Positions 8,916 through 17,896 of a stretch of 64,000 bases of DNA are shown here, one piece after another (position 1 is the first letter of the stretch; every line of letters starts with the position of its first letter). The notes under the pieces are model-generated. The model was not told the DNA's origin. It saw only the letters and a list, made by a program, of their open reading frames with translations, and searched no databases. The stretch lies in assembly GCF_014646755.1 (NCBI RefSeq), contig NZ_BMNW01000001.1, positions 514,039 through 578,038 of the forward strand, read 5' to 3'. Origin of the DNA: Pseudomonas asuensis (GTDB lineage: Bacteria; Pseudomonadota; Gammaproteobacteria; Pseudomonadales; Pseudomonadaceae). The position numbers and the translations under genes are program-made.

Positions 8916-10445
8916 TCAGTCTTTCAACTGGGCGGCCAGCTGCTTGACCTTAGCCAAGTCACCACCTGCCACCTTGCTTACACCGGTACCGTACTCAGGG
9001 TCAGCCTTGTACAGATAAGACAGCATGATGTTTTTGCTTTCTGTATCGGTATTCGCCAAGGACTCACCAAAGCTCTGGATCAGGTCCTGCTGCTCTTTTT
9101 TGGTATAGGAGCGATACAGATCACCTGCCTGCTTGAAGTTCTGCTCGCGCTGGATTTTCGCCTGCTGAGTCGTACCGCTCAAAGGCAACTGACTGTAACG
9201 AGCCGACGTGTTCTCCTGACGAGGATTCAGGCGGCTTGGCTCATAATTCACACCGGTCACGGTATGACCTGTGTTAGCTGCTCCATCCTGATTACCATTA
9301 TTAACGGCTACATGGGGGCGGTTAACTGGCAGCGTCATACCGTTAGCACCCAGGCGATAGATCTGGGTGTCGGAGTAGGCAAACACACGGCCTTGAAGCA
9401 GACGGTCTTCAGAAGGTTCGATACCGGGCACAAGATTGGCGGGCGCCATGGCAACCTGCTCGGTTTCCTGGAAGAAGTTATCCACGTTCTTATTCAGGAC
9501 CATCTGACCGATCTTACGCTCTGGCACGTCCGGCCAGATCTTGGTAGCGTCCAGTGGATCGAAGTCGAACTTGGCCAAATCTTCAGGATTGAGCACCTGA
9601 ACGTAAAGATCCCACTTCGGATAGTCGCCCTTCTTGATCGCGCCGACCAGATCAGTCGTCATGTGGGCGTAGTCTTTGCCCTGCACTTCAGCGACCTGCT
9701 TAGGATCAAGGTTCTTGATGCCCTGCAACGACTTCCAGTGGAACTTCACATAGTGAACGTCGCCCTTGGCATTTACGAACTTGTAAGCGTGAACGCTATT
9801 GCCGTCCATGAAGCGGTAGCCAACAGGCGTGCCCTCATTGGAGTACAGCTCGGTCAGCGTACGGGTTGCTTCAGGTACATGAGAGAAGAAGTCGAAGCGA
9901 CGGGAGTCGTCATCCAGGTTAGTGCGTGGGTCCGGCTTAAAGGCGTGAACCATGTCCGGGAATTTGATGGCATCACGGATAAAGAAGGTTGGGAAGTTGT
10001 TGCCTACCAGGTCCCAGTTGCCGTCGGCTGTGTAGAACTTAGTGGCGAAACCGCGAGGATCACGCAGGGTTTCTGGCGAATGATTACCGTGTACTACCGC
10101 AGAGAAACGTACAAAAACCGGCGTTTTTTCACCTTTCTGGAAAACTTTGGCCTTGGTCAGATCCGAGATATCGGTCAGTGCAACGAACTCACCATGAGCC
10201 CCGGTACCGCGGGCATGCACAACGCGCTCCGGAATGCGCTCACGGTCAAAGCGTTGTAGCTTTTGAATAAGCTGAACATCCTGCAGTATGACAGGACCCG
10301 TTGCGCCTGCGGTTTGAGAGTTCTGGTTATCGCCCACCGGTGCGCCATTATCGCGCGTGAGGGTATCGGCATGAGCAACGGAAAAAGCCAAAACACTGGC
10401 AGCAATCAGACTCAAAGCATGGCCTGAAAAAGTCCGAATGGACAT
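8916..10445 (-). CDS. katB: Secreted monofunctional catalase (KatB type)
   Basis: Breaks hydrogen peroxide to water and oxygen. The 509-aa protein starts with a signal peptide (SVLAFSVAHA cleavage near residue 26), so it acts in the periplasm. The distal catalytic histidine is in RVVHARGTGAHGEF near residue 75, the asparagine in LVGNNFPTFFIRD, and the haem-ligand tyrosine in RVFAYSDTQIYRLG near residue 360. All are intact. GAGAGGA lies seven bases before the ATG. The upstream region (10446-10619) is AT-rich with imperfect dyads such as ATTGATT/ATTCAAT, where an OxyR site would be expected, but I cannot show a full consensus. It is likely cotranscribed with ankB. Confidence 0.97.
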   Translation of the reverse strand: MSIRTFSGHALSLIAASVLAFSVAHADTLTRDNGAPVGDNQNSQTAGATGPVILQDVQLIQKLQRFDRERIPERVVHARGTGAHGEFVALTDISDLTKAKVFQKGEKTPVFVRFSAVVHGNHSPETLRDPRGFATKFYTADGNWDLVGNNFPTFFIRDAIKFPDMVHAFKPDPRTNLDDDSRRFDFFSHVPEATRTLTELYSNEGTPVGYRFMDGNSVHAYKFVNAKGDVHYVKFHWKSLQGIKNLDPKQVAEVQGKDYAHMTTDLVGAIKKGDYPKWDLYVQVLNPEDLAKFDFDPLDATKIWPDVPERKIGQMVLNKNVDNFFQETEQVAMAPANLVPGIEPSEDRLLQGRVFAYSDTQIYRLGANGMTLPVNRPHVAVNNGNQDGAANTGHTVTGVNYEPSRLNPRQENTSARYSQLPLSGTTQQAKIQREQNFKQAGDLYRSYTKKEQQDLIQSFGESLANTDTESKNIMLSYLYKADPEYGTGVSKVAGGDLAKVKQLAAQLKD

Positions 10446-10619
10446 GAAGGATTCCTCTCTTTTTTAATGAAGTGCTCTTTCAGCACACCAAAGAGTAAGG
10501 AACCCGAGTCGCTTCGCTAAATTGAATACCTGTTATTGCACCATTGGCAGAATCAATATTAAAAGCGTCTGATTTTAAGTTATGGCCGCTGCAAGAGAGC
10601 AGCGACCTAGAGCCGTTCA

Positions 10620-10853
10620 CTAACCCTGAAGTTCGCGTGCAATCTTGTCCTTGATTACAACCCGTTCACGCCGACAGCGGTTTAGCTCTTCGTCGCCACT
10701 GTTTTCGACCAACCCTTCGATTTCAAGGATTTCCTTGTCCAGTGCGTCGTATTGCTCGACCAGCTTGGCAAACTCAGGATTCTTTTCACGCAATTCTTCG
10801 AACTGCTGAACCTTGTTTGGAAAATCCTTGTGCAAGTTGTGCTCGGCAACCAT
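10620..10853 (-). CDS. YdcH-family (DUF465) small coiled-coil protein
   Basis: A 77-aa, highly charged, mostly helical protein with the family pattern HNLHKDFPNKVQQFEELREK followed by LVEQYDALDKEILEIE. Such short coiled-coil proteins are common in proteobacteria; their function is unknown to me. The start was moved 51 bases into the open frame because TGAGGAG lies seven bases before this ATG and the protein then begins MVAEHNLHKDFP as in relatives. It is a single-gene unit upstream of, and divergent from, mscL. Confidence 0.85.
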   Translation of the reverse strand: MVAEHNLHKDFPNKVQQFEELREKNPEFAKLVEQYDALDKEILEIEGLVENSGDEELNRCRRERVVIKDKIARELQG

Positions 10854-11055
10854 AGGTAAGCTCCTCAGGCAAGTTGAATAATCTGGGCCGTTCAACCCAT
10901 CCATAAGGTGGACCGCAGCGCTCCGGCAAAGTGCACCTTAATGCAGCAGTACACTTTTCTTGAAACCTCTCGAAACAACGAAGCGGTTTTACGGTTCAAA
11001 GTGCCCAAGACGTTAGCGATGGCGTCACTACCATTCCATTGCAGAAGGAGTGCTT

Positions 11056-11505
11056 ATGAGCTTTCTAAACGAATTCAAATCATTTGCCATGAGAGGTAAC
11101 GTCGTCGATCTAGCCGTTGGGATCATCATTGGCGGTGCTTTTGGCAAGATCGTCTCATCATTTGTTGCCGACGTTATTACCCCGCCCCTTGGGCTTATCC
11201 TGGGCGGAGTAGACTTTTCGAGCCTTGCCATTACCTTGCAAGCTGCGCATGGCGATAACCCTGCCGTTCTGCTCTCCTATGGCAAGTTCCTCCAGTCGAT
11301 TTTTGACTTCCTCATTATCGCCTTTGCCATTTTTAGCGCGATCAAGGTACTCAATCGTCTGCGCCTGCATGAAGAAAAGAAGGCAGCCCCTGCAGGCCCT
11401 ACAAAAGATCAGCAATTGCTGTCTGAAATTCGTGACCTGCTAAAGCAGCAGAGCGAGAAGCCGGACTCCGCTGTAGTCAAGAATGATCCGCCAACGACTC
11501 CCTGA
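11056..11505 (+). CDS. mscL: Large-conductance mechanosensitive channel
   Basis: A 149-aa inner-membrane channel that opens under membrane tension and releases solutes during hypo-osmotic shock. The sequence tracks E. coli MscL closely: [11 protein letters not shown] in the first helix (residues 13-23), [19 protein letters not shown] after it, a periplasmic loop, a second transmembrane helix [14 protein letters not shown], and a cytoplasmic C-terminal bundle ending in [18 protein letters not shown] lies five bases before the ATG. A convergent hairpin follows. Confidence 0.98.
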   Translation: MSFLNEFKSFAMRGNVVDLAVGIIIGGAFGKIVSSFVADVITPPLGLILGGVDFSSLAITLQAAHGDNPAVLLSYGKFLQSIFDFLIIAFAIFSAIKVLNRLRLHEEKKAAPAGPTKDQQLLSEIRDLLKQQSEKPDSAVVKNDPPTTP

Positions 11506-11520
11506 AGCACTAAAGCACAT

Positions 11521-11539
11521 CGGGCCTTTTTCAGGCCCG
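11521..11539. terminator. Hairpin between convergent mscL and fpr
   Basis: CGGGCCT and AGGCCCG flank a TTTTC loop. No long T-run follows on either strand, so this is a moderate terminator at best, serving both genes. Confidence 0.6.
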
Positions 11540-11551
11540 CTTAATGGCCCG

Positions 11552-12328
11552 TTACCAATAGTTTTCCACTGCAATCTGCCCAGGACGGCGACTGAGCGCC
11601 AACTGAAAGTCACGCGCCTTGAGTACCGCGCGGGTATCGTCGACCATTTCTGGATTGCCGCAGATCAGAATACGGGAATGCTCAAGTGAAAGTGCCAACC
11701 CTGCAGCCTTTTCCAATTCCCCGCTTTCGATCAGCGTCGTGATGCGACCATTAAGCGCACCGGGATAAGGCTCGCGTGTCACTACGGGTAGGTAAACCAG
11801 CTTTTCCGCTACGCCCTCAAGGTATTCCAGTTCTGCAAGCCCTTTGATCATGTCCTGATAGGCCAGGTCCTTCGCCTCACGCACGCTATATACCAATACG
11901 ATACGCTCGTAGCGCTGCCAGACATCCGGCTCCTGAAGCATTGACAGGAACGGAGCCAAGCCAGTCCCGGTTGCCAGCAGCCAGAGATCTCGTCCACTGC
12001 TAAAGCGCTCCAGGGTGAGGTAGCCAAAGGGCTGCTTTTCCACCAGGAGCGTATCGCCCGGCTTCAAACGGCTCAATTCACTGGTAAAGGCTCCGCCCGG
12101 CACGACGATGGAAAAGAATTCCAGGTGCTCATCATGGGGCGCCGAGACCATGGAATAGGCGCGCCAGACGATTTCACCATCGGCCTTCTCCACGCCCAGG
12201 CGAGCAAACTGGCCAGCACTGAAGCGAAAACGTGGATCACGGGTGGTACGCAGGCTGAACAGGTTATCGGCCCAGGGCCATACCTCGGTAATGGTCTGGC
12301 GGGTGTATTTATCGTCGCTGGCGGTCAT
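11552..12328 (-). CDS. fpr: Ferredoxin-NADP reductase (short bacterial type)
   Basis: A 258-aa FAD enzyme exchanging electrons between NADPH and ferredoxin or flavodoxin in the cytoplasm. The FAD motif RAYSMVSAP is near residue 57, the NADP-binding GTGLAPFLS near residue 120, and the C-terminus ends NYW, the aromatic end typical of subclass I proteobacterial Fpr. GAGGT precedes the ATG by eight bases. In P. aeruginosa the gene after mscL is called fprB, which fits this position. Pseudomonad Fpr enzymes support iron release and oxidative-stress recovery; the katB neighbourhood is consistent with that. Confidence 0.94.
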   Translation of the reverse strand: MTASDDKYTRQTITEVWPWADNLFSLRTTRDPRFRFSAGQFARLGVEKADGEIVWRAYSMVSAPHDEHLEFFSIVVPGGAFTSELSRLKPGDTLLVEKQPFGYLTLERFSSGRDLWLLATGTGLAPFLSMLQEPDVWQRYERIVLVYSVREAKDLAYQDMIKGLAELEYLEGVAEKLVYLPVVTREPYPGALNGRITTLIESGELEKAAGLALSLEHSRILICGNPEMVDDTRAVLKARDFQLALSRRPGQIAVENYW

Positions 12329-12424
12329 GCGGGGCTACCTCGTTTTCCGGGCCGGTATCAGCCCTCATGAAAACAAGCCCGGCACTGGTTTTCAACGGAC
12401 AATCTGTAGGTGTAAAGGCTTAGG

Positions 12425-13186
12425 CTATCGCGCCAGCCAGCCACCATCCACGGCAAGCGTATGGCCATGGACATAATCTGATGCCGACGATGCCAGAAAT
12501 ACCACAGGCCCCGCCAGATCGATTGGCTCGCCCCAGCGACCTGCCGGGATGCGGCCCAGAATTTCTGCGTTGCGCTGCTCATCGGCACGCAAGGCTGCCG
12601 TGTTGTTCGTCGCCATATAGCCAGGCGCAATGCCGTTGACATTGATCCCATGCTTGGCCCACTCGTTGGCCAAAGCCTTGGTCAGCCCCATCAGTCCACT
12701 CTTGGATGAGGTATAGGATGGAACACGAATGCCGCCCTGGAACGACAACATCGAAGCGATGTTAATGATCTTGCCGCCGCTCTGCTGCGCTATGAATTGA
12801 CGCGCCACAGCCTGAGAGAGAAAGAACACTGTCTTGAGATTGACGCCCATGACGTCATCCCAGTCTTTTTCAGTGAAATTAAGCGCTTCTTCGCGGCGTA
12901 TCGTGCCAGCATTATTAACAAGGATATCGATACGGCCAAACGCCTGTAGCGTCTCATCCACGATAAAGGGAATTGCATCCGTAGCGCTCAGATCAGCTCG
13001 AATACTGACGAATCGGCGGCCTTCGGCTTCTACCTCACCCTGGGTATCCTGTGGCTCGCGCCGGCTAATCCCGACAATATCGCAACCAGCGCTGGCAAGC
13101 GCTACAGACATGCCCTTCCCCAATCCAGCATCACAGCCGGTGATGATTGCGACCTTGCCTGACAAATCGAATGGATTAGCCACCAT
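12425..13186 (-). CDS. kduD: 2-dehydro-3-deoxy-D-gluconate 5-dehydrogenase (KduD)
   Basis: A 253-aa short-chain dehydrogenase. Seen directly: the cofactor motif TGCDAGLGKGM near residue 18, NNAG near residue 90, the catalytic Ser (NIASMLSFQGG) and YTSSK, and the C-terminal SASDYVHGHTLAVDGGWLAR. The whole match to E. coli KduD is very close, for example GGKIINIASMLSFQGGIRV. KduD reduces 5-keto-4-deoxyuronate-derived 2,5-diketo-3-deoxygluconate to KDG in pectin/glycosaminoglycan breakdown, with broader steroid and sugar activity reported. No kduI, KDG kinase or uronate transporter is adjacent, so its real substrate here is uncertain. AGGAGG lies five bases before the ATG; a 13-codon longer frame exists. 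Confidence 0.92.
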   Translation of the reverse strand: MVANPFDLSGKVAIITGCDAGLGKGMSVALASAGCDIVGISRREPQDTQGEVEAEGRRFVSIRADLSATDAIPFIVDETLQAFGRIDILVNNAGTIRREEALNFTEKDWDDVMGVNLKTVFFLSQAVARQFIAQQSGGKIINIASMLSFQGGIRVPSYTSSKSGLMGLTKALANEWAKHGINVNGIAPGYMATNNTAALRADEQRNAEILGRIPAGRWGEPIDLAGPVVFLASSASDYVHGHTLAVDGGWLAR

Positions 13187-13368
13187 GATGCCTCCTGAAG
13201 CGTAATAAAACATACTGATGCGCAACCAGACCTGCAGTGGTCCGGCAAAGCGCCTGTTCGACCTGCCAGATACCGGACACGTTCAGCCTGTATCCAGAGA
13301 AAAGAGCAGCATAAGAGTCGCTGCTCCCCTACACTGACGCCTTTGTTGCCAGCTCCGATTGTCCTGAC

Positions 13369-14502
13369 ATGGTTCTACTGTCCACACCTTTTGCCCAACT
13401 TGACCTGAGCCGCCAGCCGCCTCGCAAGGACGACCCGTTACAAGCCTTCGATGCGGCAGATGAATACCTGCTCAATTACCTGGCCGAGCAAGGTCTGCCT
13501 GACAAAGCTCGAATCCTTGTGCTAAACGATAGCTTTGGCGCCTTGGCGACAAGCCTGGCCGATCACGCTCAAGTCGTTTCCAGCGGGGACTCGCACCTTG
13601 CTGCCCTCGCACTTCAAACCAACCTGCAACGCAACGGACGGGAAGGACGTGTGACATTCGTGCCTGCTAGCGAACCGGTTGAGGGCGCTTTCGATCGGGT
13701 GCTGATTCGCATCCCGAAGACGCTGGCCTTGCTGGAGGAACAGCTGATCCGTCTGCATGGGCAGCTCGCACCGGGGGCACAGGTTATTGCAGCAGCCATG
13801 ATCAAGCATCTGCCTCGGGCGGCAGGAGACCTGCTGGAGCGCCATATCGGCAGCGTCCAGGCCTCACTGGCGGTCAAGAAGGCTCGCCTGCTATTTGTCA
13901 CACCTGAGCCCAGGGAACGGATAGCCTCACCCTACCCGACCCGTTACCGTCTTGACACCCCAGCGCTGACGCTGATCAACCATGCCAACGTATTTTGCCG
14001 TGAAGGGCTCGATATCGGAACGCGCGCATTTCTTCCACATCTACCGAATGACCTGGGCAATGCACGCGTAGCTGATCTGGGTTGCGGCAATGGCGTACTG
14101 GCCATCAGCAGTGCCTTGATTAATACCCAGGCGCAGTACACATTGGTAGACGAGTCCCATATGGCCATCCAGTCAGCCTGCGAGAATTGGCGCACCGCCC
14201 TGGGTGATCGTCCTGTTACCTTGCGTGCAGACGATGGGTTGGCCAGCCAGCCGGCTCGCTCACTGGATGTGGTGTTGTGCAATCCACCGTTTCACCAGCA
14301 GCAGGTCGTAGGTGACTTTCTCGCCTGGCGAATGTTTCAACAAGCGCGTGCTGCTCTTGATCCTCATGGCGAACTCTGGATTGTGGGTAATCGACACCTT
14401 GGCTACCACGTCAAACTCAAGCGGCTGTTCAAACGTGTAGAGCAGGTTGCTGCCACACCGAAATTCGTGGTGCTGCGTGCGGTCGAAGCTAACGGAGCTT
14501 GA
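13369..14502 (+). CDS. rlmG: 23S rRNA (guanine-1835-N2) methyltransferase RlmG
   Basis: A 377-aa protein with a degenerate N-terminal methyltransferase-like domain (residues 1-190) and a catalytic C-terminal domain with the SAM motif VADLGCGNGVLAIS near residue 240 and the NPPF motif in LCNPPFHQQQVVGDF near residue 303. The order and wording (ANVFCREGLDIGTRAFLPHL) match RlmG rather than its relative RsmC. It methylates G1835 of 23S rRNA. No clear Shine-Dalgarno precedes the ATG, but homologues start in this way. The gene is a stand-alone unit, divergent from kduD. Confidence 0.92.
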   Translation: MVLLSTPFAQLDLSRQPPRKDDPLQAFDAADEYLLNYLAEQGLPDKARILVLNDSFGALATSLADHAQVVSSGDSHLAALALQTNLQRNGREGRVTFVPASEPVEGAFDRVLIRIPKTLALLEEQLIRLHGQLAPGAQVIAAAMIKHLPRAAGDLLERHIGSVQASLAVKKARLLFVTPEPRERIASPYPTRYRLDTPALTLINHANVFCREGLDIGTRAFLPHLPNDLGNARVADLGCGNGVLAISSALINTQAQYTLVDESHMAIQSACENWRTALGDRPVTLRADDGLASQPARSLDVVLCNPPFHQQQVVGDFLAWRMFQQARAALDPHGELWIVGNRHLGYHVKLKRLFKRVEQVAATPKFVVLRAVEANGA

Positions 14503-14677
14503 TGCTGGGCCCTGAGCCTGGGCTTACTGAAAGAGCAGGCTTGGGGTTGCATGGCAAGAAGACATATAGCCTGTAGGCTTGCTTATCTAGGACTTGCCTT
14601 GTGAGGCTTTAAAATAGACCCAAGGCCTGCCTCTCGCCTACTGATAGGACGGATATACGCACCGGACGGGATCTTAC

Positions 14678-16117
14678 GTGCCAGAGTTACCTTTCGACTT
14701 TCATATCTTTGCCATCCTGATAGAAATATGCGGCATTCTGGCGGCTATTCATGCCGTCATTACCGTTCGTACAGCGCAGGGTGCCATGGCCTGGGCCATT
14801 GCGCTGGTATTCATGCCGATCCTCAGCCTCCTACCTTATTTAGTGTTTGGTCGGCGCCGCTTCGATGGTTACGTAAAGGCGCGCCGACAGGCCGATGAAG
14901 AAATGGCCCGCGTTGCGGCCGAGCTGAACTGGCGTCCGTGGATCGCCGAGGCCCTGGCTGCCCAGCAATGCAGCGCAGCGAACCGCAAGCTCAGAGCCAT
15001 GACTGCTCTAACCCGCACTCCCTGCGTAGCCAGTAACAAGGTGCGCCTGCTTATAAACGGATCGGAAACCTTCAGTGCCATCCTGGGTGCCATTCGGGAA
15101 GCTCAGCAGGTTGTATTGGTGCAGTTCTTCATCATCCATGACGACGCACTTGGCCGGGCGTTGCAGAACACACTGATTGAGCGAGCCAAAGCGGGCGTTG
15201 AGGTATTTTTGCTCTACGACGCCATCGGCAGCCATGCGTTGCCGCGCAGCTATGTAGCAACGCTTCGCAAGGCCGGGGTGCAGGTGAAGGCGTTTAGTAA
15301 TCGCCGGGGGCTGATCAACCGCTTTCAGGTCAACTTTCGCAATCATCGCAAGATCGTCGTGGTAGACGGTAAGGTGGGATTTGTGGGCGGCCATAATGTG
15401 GGCGAAGAGTACCTCGGGCATAAACCGCCCCTGGCTCCCTGGCGCGATACCCATATCGAGATTCGTGGCCCGGCCTTGGCAACCCTGCAAGAGACCTTTG
15501 CCCAGGATTGGTTCTGGGTGACTAAAAAGCTTCCAACCCTGGTGTTGCCCGAAAGTTACGAGGACGGCGGCATGCTCTGCCAAGTGGTCGCCAGTGGTCC
15601 GGCAGATGATCAGGAAACCTGCTCGCTGTTTTTTGTCGAGGCCATTCACTCAGCGCAGCGACGAATCTGGATTACCACACCCTATTTCATCCCGGACGAG
15701 GCCGTTTCAGCCGCCTTGCATCTGGCAGCCCTGCGCGGCGTCGATGTGCGTATCCTCCTGCCATCACGCCCGGATCATAAGGTTGTGTATGCCGCGTCTT
15801 ACTTGTATGCCTTCAGAGCAGTAGACGTTGGCATTCGGATCTTCAGCTATCAACCTGGCTTTTTGCATCAGAAGGTCGTGCTGATTGATGAAGAAGTATC
15901 CGCCATTGGCAGCGCCAATCTGGATAACCGCTCGTTCCGGCTGAACTTTGAAATCATGGTTATGACCGTGGATACAGACTTTGCCTGGGAGGTCCGCTCG
16001 ATGCTGGAGGTCGACTTCTCCAAGTCAGTCGAACTCACCCCCAAGGATAATGCCAATGTCCGCCGCCTGCACAAGGTTGCCATGCGGGTAGCAAGGCTTT
16101 TCTCGCCGGTGCTTTAA
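14678..16117 (+). CDS. cls: Cardiolipin synthase A
   Basis: A 479-aa inner-membrane phospholipase-D-superfamily enzyme that condenses two phosphatidylglycerols into cardiolipin. Two N-terminal transmembrane segments lie at about residues 8-28 and 36-58. Both HKD active sites are present: [19 protein letters not shown] near residue 222 and [20 protein letters not shown] near residue 400. The start is GTG, with a weak GGACGGGA ahead. The 3' end overlaps the convergent glutaminase gene by four bases. Its position near the BetT and MscL genes fits an osmotic theme but may be chance. Confidence 0.94.
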   Translation: MPELPFDFHIFAILIEICGILAAIHAVITVRTAQGAMAWAIALVFMPILSLLPYLVFGRRRFDGYVKARRQADEEMARVAAELNWRPWIAEALAAQQCSAANRKLRAMTALTRTPCVASNKVRLLINGSETFSAILGAIREAQQVVLVQFFIIHDDALGRALQNTLIERAKAGVEVFLLYDAIGSHALPRSYVATLRKAGVQVKAFSNRRGLINRFQVNFRNHRKIVVVDGKVGFVGGHNVGEEYLGHKPPLAPWRDTHIEIRGPALATLQETFAQDWFWVTKKLPTLVLPESYEDGGMLCQVVASGPADDQETCSLFFVEAIHSAQRRIWITTPYFIPDEAVSAALHLAALRGVDVRILLPSRPDHKVVYAASYLYAFRAVDVGIRIFSYQPGFLHQKVVLIDEEVSAIGSANLDNRSFRLNFEIMVMTVDTDFAWEVRSMLEVDFSKSVELTPKDNANVRRLHKVAMRVARLFSPVL

Positions 16118-17055
16118 CCCAGCGGCGCTACACCCAGACCATCCACCAGTCGCTCCAGGGCACGCAGGCCAGCTACGGAGTTTCCGTAGCTGTCCAGCCG
16201 GGGCGACCAGACACAAACACTCATCCGGCCAGGCACGATGGCCACAATTCCACCGCCTACTCCACTCTTGCCTGGCAACCCGACACGCCAGGCGAAATCC
16301 CCTGCGGCGTCATACAGGCCGCAGGTCAACAGCAACGCATTGAGTTGACGCGTCTGCTGGGGTGATAACACCTCGCTGCCGTCATGAGGGTTGATCCCCC
16401 GGTGAGCCAGAAAAGCGAATGCACGTGCGACATCTACGCAGCTCATGGACAGGGCACAACCGTGAAAATAGGTTTCCAGTACCTCATCCACCTCACTGTG
16501 CAGGTTCCCATAGGCCTTCATCAAATAGGCCAGGGCTGCGTTACGCGCCTTGTGCTCCATCTCAGAGCGAGCTACCCGTGTGTCAAAGTTGACTGTTGCA
16601 TTGGCACTTAACCGGCGCGTCTGCTCGCGCAACAGGTACTGGATAGACATGATCCGCGAAACCAGAATATCCGTGATCAGCAGCGCACCGGCATTAATGA
16701 AGGGATTACGCGGTACGCCTCGCTCCACCTCCAATTGCACGATGGAGTTGAACGCTTGCCCGGAGGGCTCCCGGCCAACACGTGTCCAGATATCCTCTTC
16801 CGGTAGCCGCTGCATGGCAATGACCAGGTTGAGCACTTTGGAAATGGACTGAATGGAAAACGGAGTATCTCCTGCCCCCGCCTGAAAAACCCGGCCTTCC
16901 ACATCGCATAAGGCGACTCCGAATTGATCGGGTTCTACCTGGGCCAGTGCCGGGATGTAATCAGCAACTTTTCCTTCGCCCATGTCTTGCTGTGCGTCAT
17001 AGGCAACACGATCAAGCAAGGCTTGGAGGACTTCAGGTGAGCATGTCTCAGGCAT
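16114..17055 (-). CDS. glsA: Glutaminase
   Basis: A 313-aa serine-dependent beta-lactamase-fold glutaminase that turns glutamine into glutamate and ammonia. The catalytic SxxK pair is in FSIQSISKV (Ser70, Lys73), the NPFINAGAL block lies near residue 120, and the C-terminal [19 protein letters not shown] block is intact. The start ATG has no clear Shine-Dalgarno, and the N-terminus is slightly longer than I remember for homologues, so a downstream start is possible. The convergent 4-bp overlap with cls is noted. Such enzymes may aid acid resistance by ammonia release; nothing here proves that. Confidence 0.94.
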   Translation of the reverse strand: MPETCSPEVLQALLDRVAYDAQQDMGEGKVADYIPALAQVEPDQFGVALCDVEGRVFQAGAGDTPFSIQSISKVLNLVIAMQRLPEEDIWTRVGREPSGQAFNSIVQLEVERGVPRNPFINAGALLITDILVSRIMSIQYLLREQTRRLSANATVNFDTRVARSEMEHKARNAALAYLMKAYGNLHSEVDEVLETYFHGCALSMSCVDVARAFAFLAHRGINPHDGSEVLSPQQTRQLNALLLTCGLYDAAGDFAWRVGLPGKSGVGGGIVAIVPGRMSVCVWSPRLDSYGNSVAGLRALERLVDGLGVAPLG

Positions 17056-17125
17056 GGGCGGCTTCGCTGTCTACAAAGGGCCGCCAGTGTAAGAAAGGAC
17101 GGCCGCAACGCCTAGTGATCTGTCG

Positions 17126-17599
17126 TTAAAGTCCCAAATCACTCAGTCCTGGGTGATCATCCGGCCGCCGCCCCTGGGGCCAGTGAAATAACCGGTCGGC
17201 CTCAGTGATCGGCAAGTCGTTGATACTGGCGTGCCGCTCGACCATGAGGCCTAGTTCGTTGAATGCCCAGTTCTCATTGCCATAGGAACGAAACCAGTTG
17301 CCGGAGTCATCGTGCCACTCATAGGCGAAGCGTACTGCAATACGGTTGCCTTCATAGGCCCATAGCTCCTTGATCAACCGGTATTCAAGTTCACGTTGCC
17401 ACTTACGCGTCAGAAAGCCCACGATGGCCTCGCGCCCACGGATAAAGTCGGATCGATTACGCCAAACGCTGTCTTCACTATAGGCCAGCGCAACCTTATG
17501 AGGGTCACGGCCGCTCCAGCCATCCTCCGCCGCGCGGACCTTTTGCCGGGCAGTGTCCTGGGTGAAAGGTGGCAACGGAGGTCTGCTTTCCATCGACAT
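17126..17599 (-). CDS. NTF2-like/SnoaL-fold protein of the DUF1348 family
   Basis: A 157-aa cytoplasmic protein with an NTF2-like fold: [20 protein letters not shown], then [18 protein letters not shown] and [20 protein letters not shown]. Family members are about 150 aa and have no firmly assigned activity. The ATG chosen has CTTGGAG seven bases before it; the frame runs 33 codons further up without a ribosome site. It lies alone between the glutaminase and the cytochrome oxidase terminator. Function unknown. Confidence 0.82.
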   Translation of the reverse strand: MSMESRPPLPPFTQDTARQKVRAAEDGWSGRDPHKVALAYSEDSVWRNRSDFIRGREAIVGFLTRKWQRELEYRLIKELWAYEGNRIAVRFAYEWHDDSGNWFRSYGNENWAFNELGLMVERHASINDLPITEADRLFHWPQGRRPDDHPGLSDLGL

Positions 17600-17685
17600 G
17601 GTATGTCTCCAAGAGGGTGAGACAGATAGCGTAGGTGAAAGCGGGCTGAGAAAGAGGACAATTTGCCCAGAGAAGCGGACAAAAG

Positions 17686-17713
17686 AAGACCCCGGCACAG
17701 ATGCCGGGGTCTT
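17686..17713 (-). terminator. Terminator of the cytochrome oxidase operon
   Basis: A perfect 12-bp stem AAGACCCCGGCA/TGCCGGGGTCTT with a four-base loop is followed on the minus strand by CTTTTG. It lies eight bases after the stop of the DUF2474 gene and closes the operon. Confidence 0.85.
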
Positions 17714-17720
17714 AGGTGGA

Positions 17721-17894
17721 TCAGGATTTCAGGCCGGCGGCAGTCATGACCAGCCGCAGCCCGTAGGACACAATGCCCAGGGCCACGATACTGCAGGTCC
17801 AGATCAGGACCATCCAGCCAAGACGCTTGATCAGCGGTTGGCTGTCAGCGGGATTAGGGGGGCCGGCCTTCCGGTCACGCTCTTTGCCGACCAT
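17721..17894 (-). CDS. DUF2474-type small subunit of the cyanide-insensitive oxidase
   Basis: A 57-aa protein with a charged N-terminus ([15 protein letters not shown]) and one membrane helix (residues 25-45, [20 protein letters not shown]). Its start lies three bases beyond the cydB stop, and an AGGGG inside cydB can serve as ribosome site. Size, single helix and place after a CIO-type cydB fit the DUF2474 family, the pseudomonad counterpart of CydX, which stabilises bd-type oxidases. The stabilising role is inferred by analogy. Short genes like this are easily missed. Confidence 0.82.
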   Translation of the reverse strand: MVGKERDRKAGPPNPADSQPLIKRLGWMVLIWTCSIVALGIVSYGLRLVMTAAGLKS

Positions 17895-17896
17895 GA

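Noticed and set aside
9264-10259. A 331-codon plus-strand frame opposite katB
   Set aside because: It is a shadow of the catalase gene, with no domain or ribosome site of its own.
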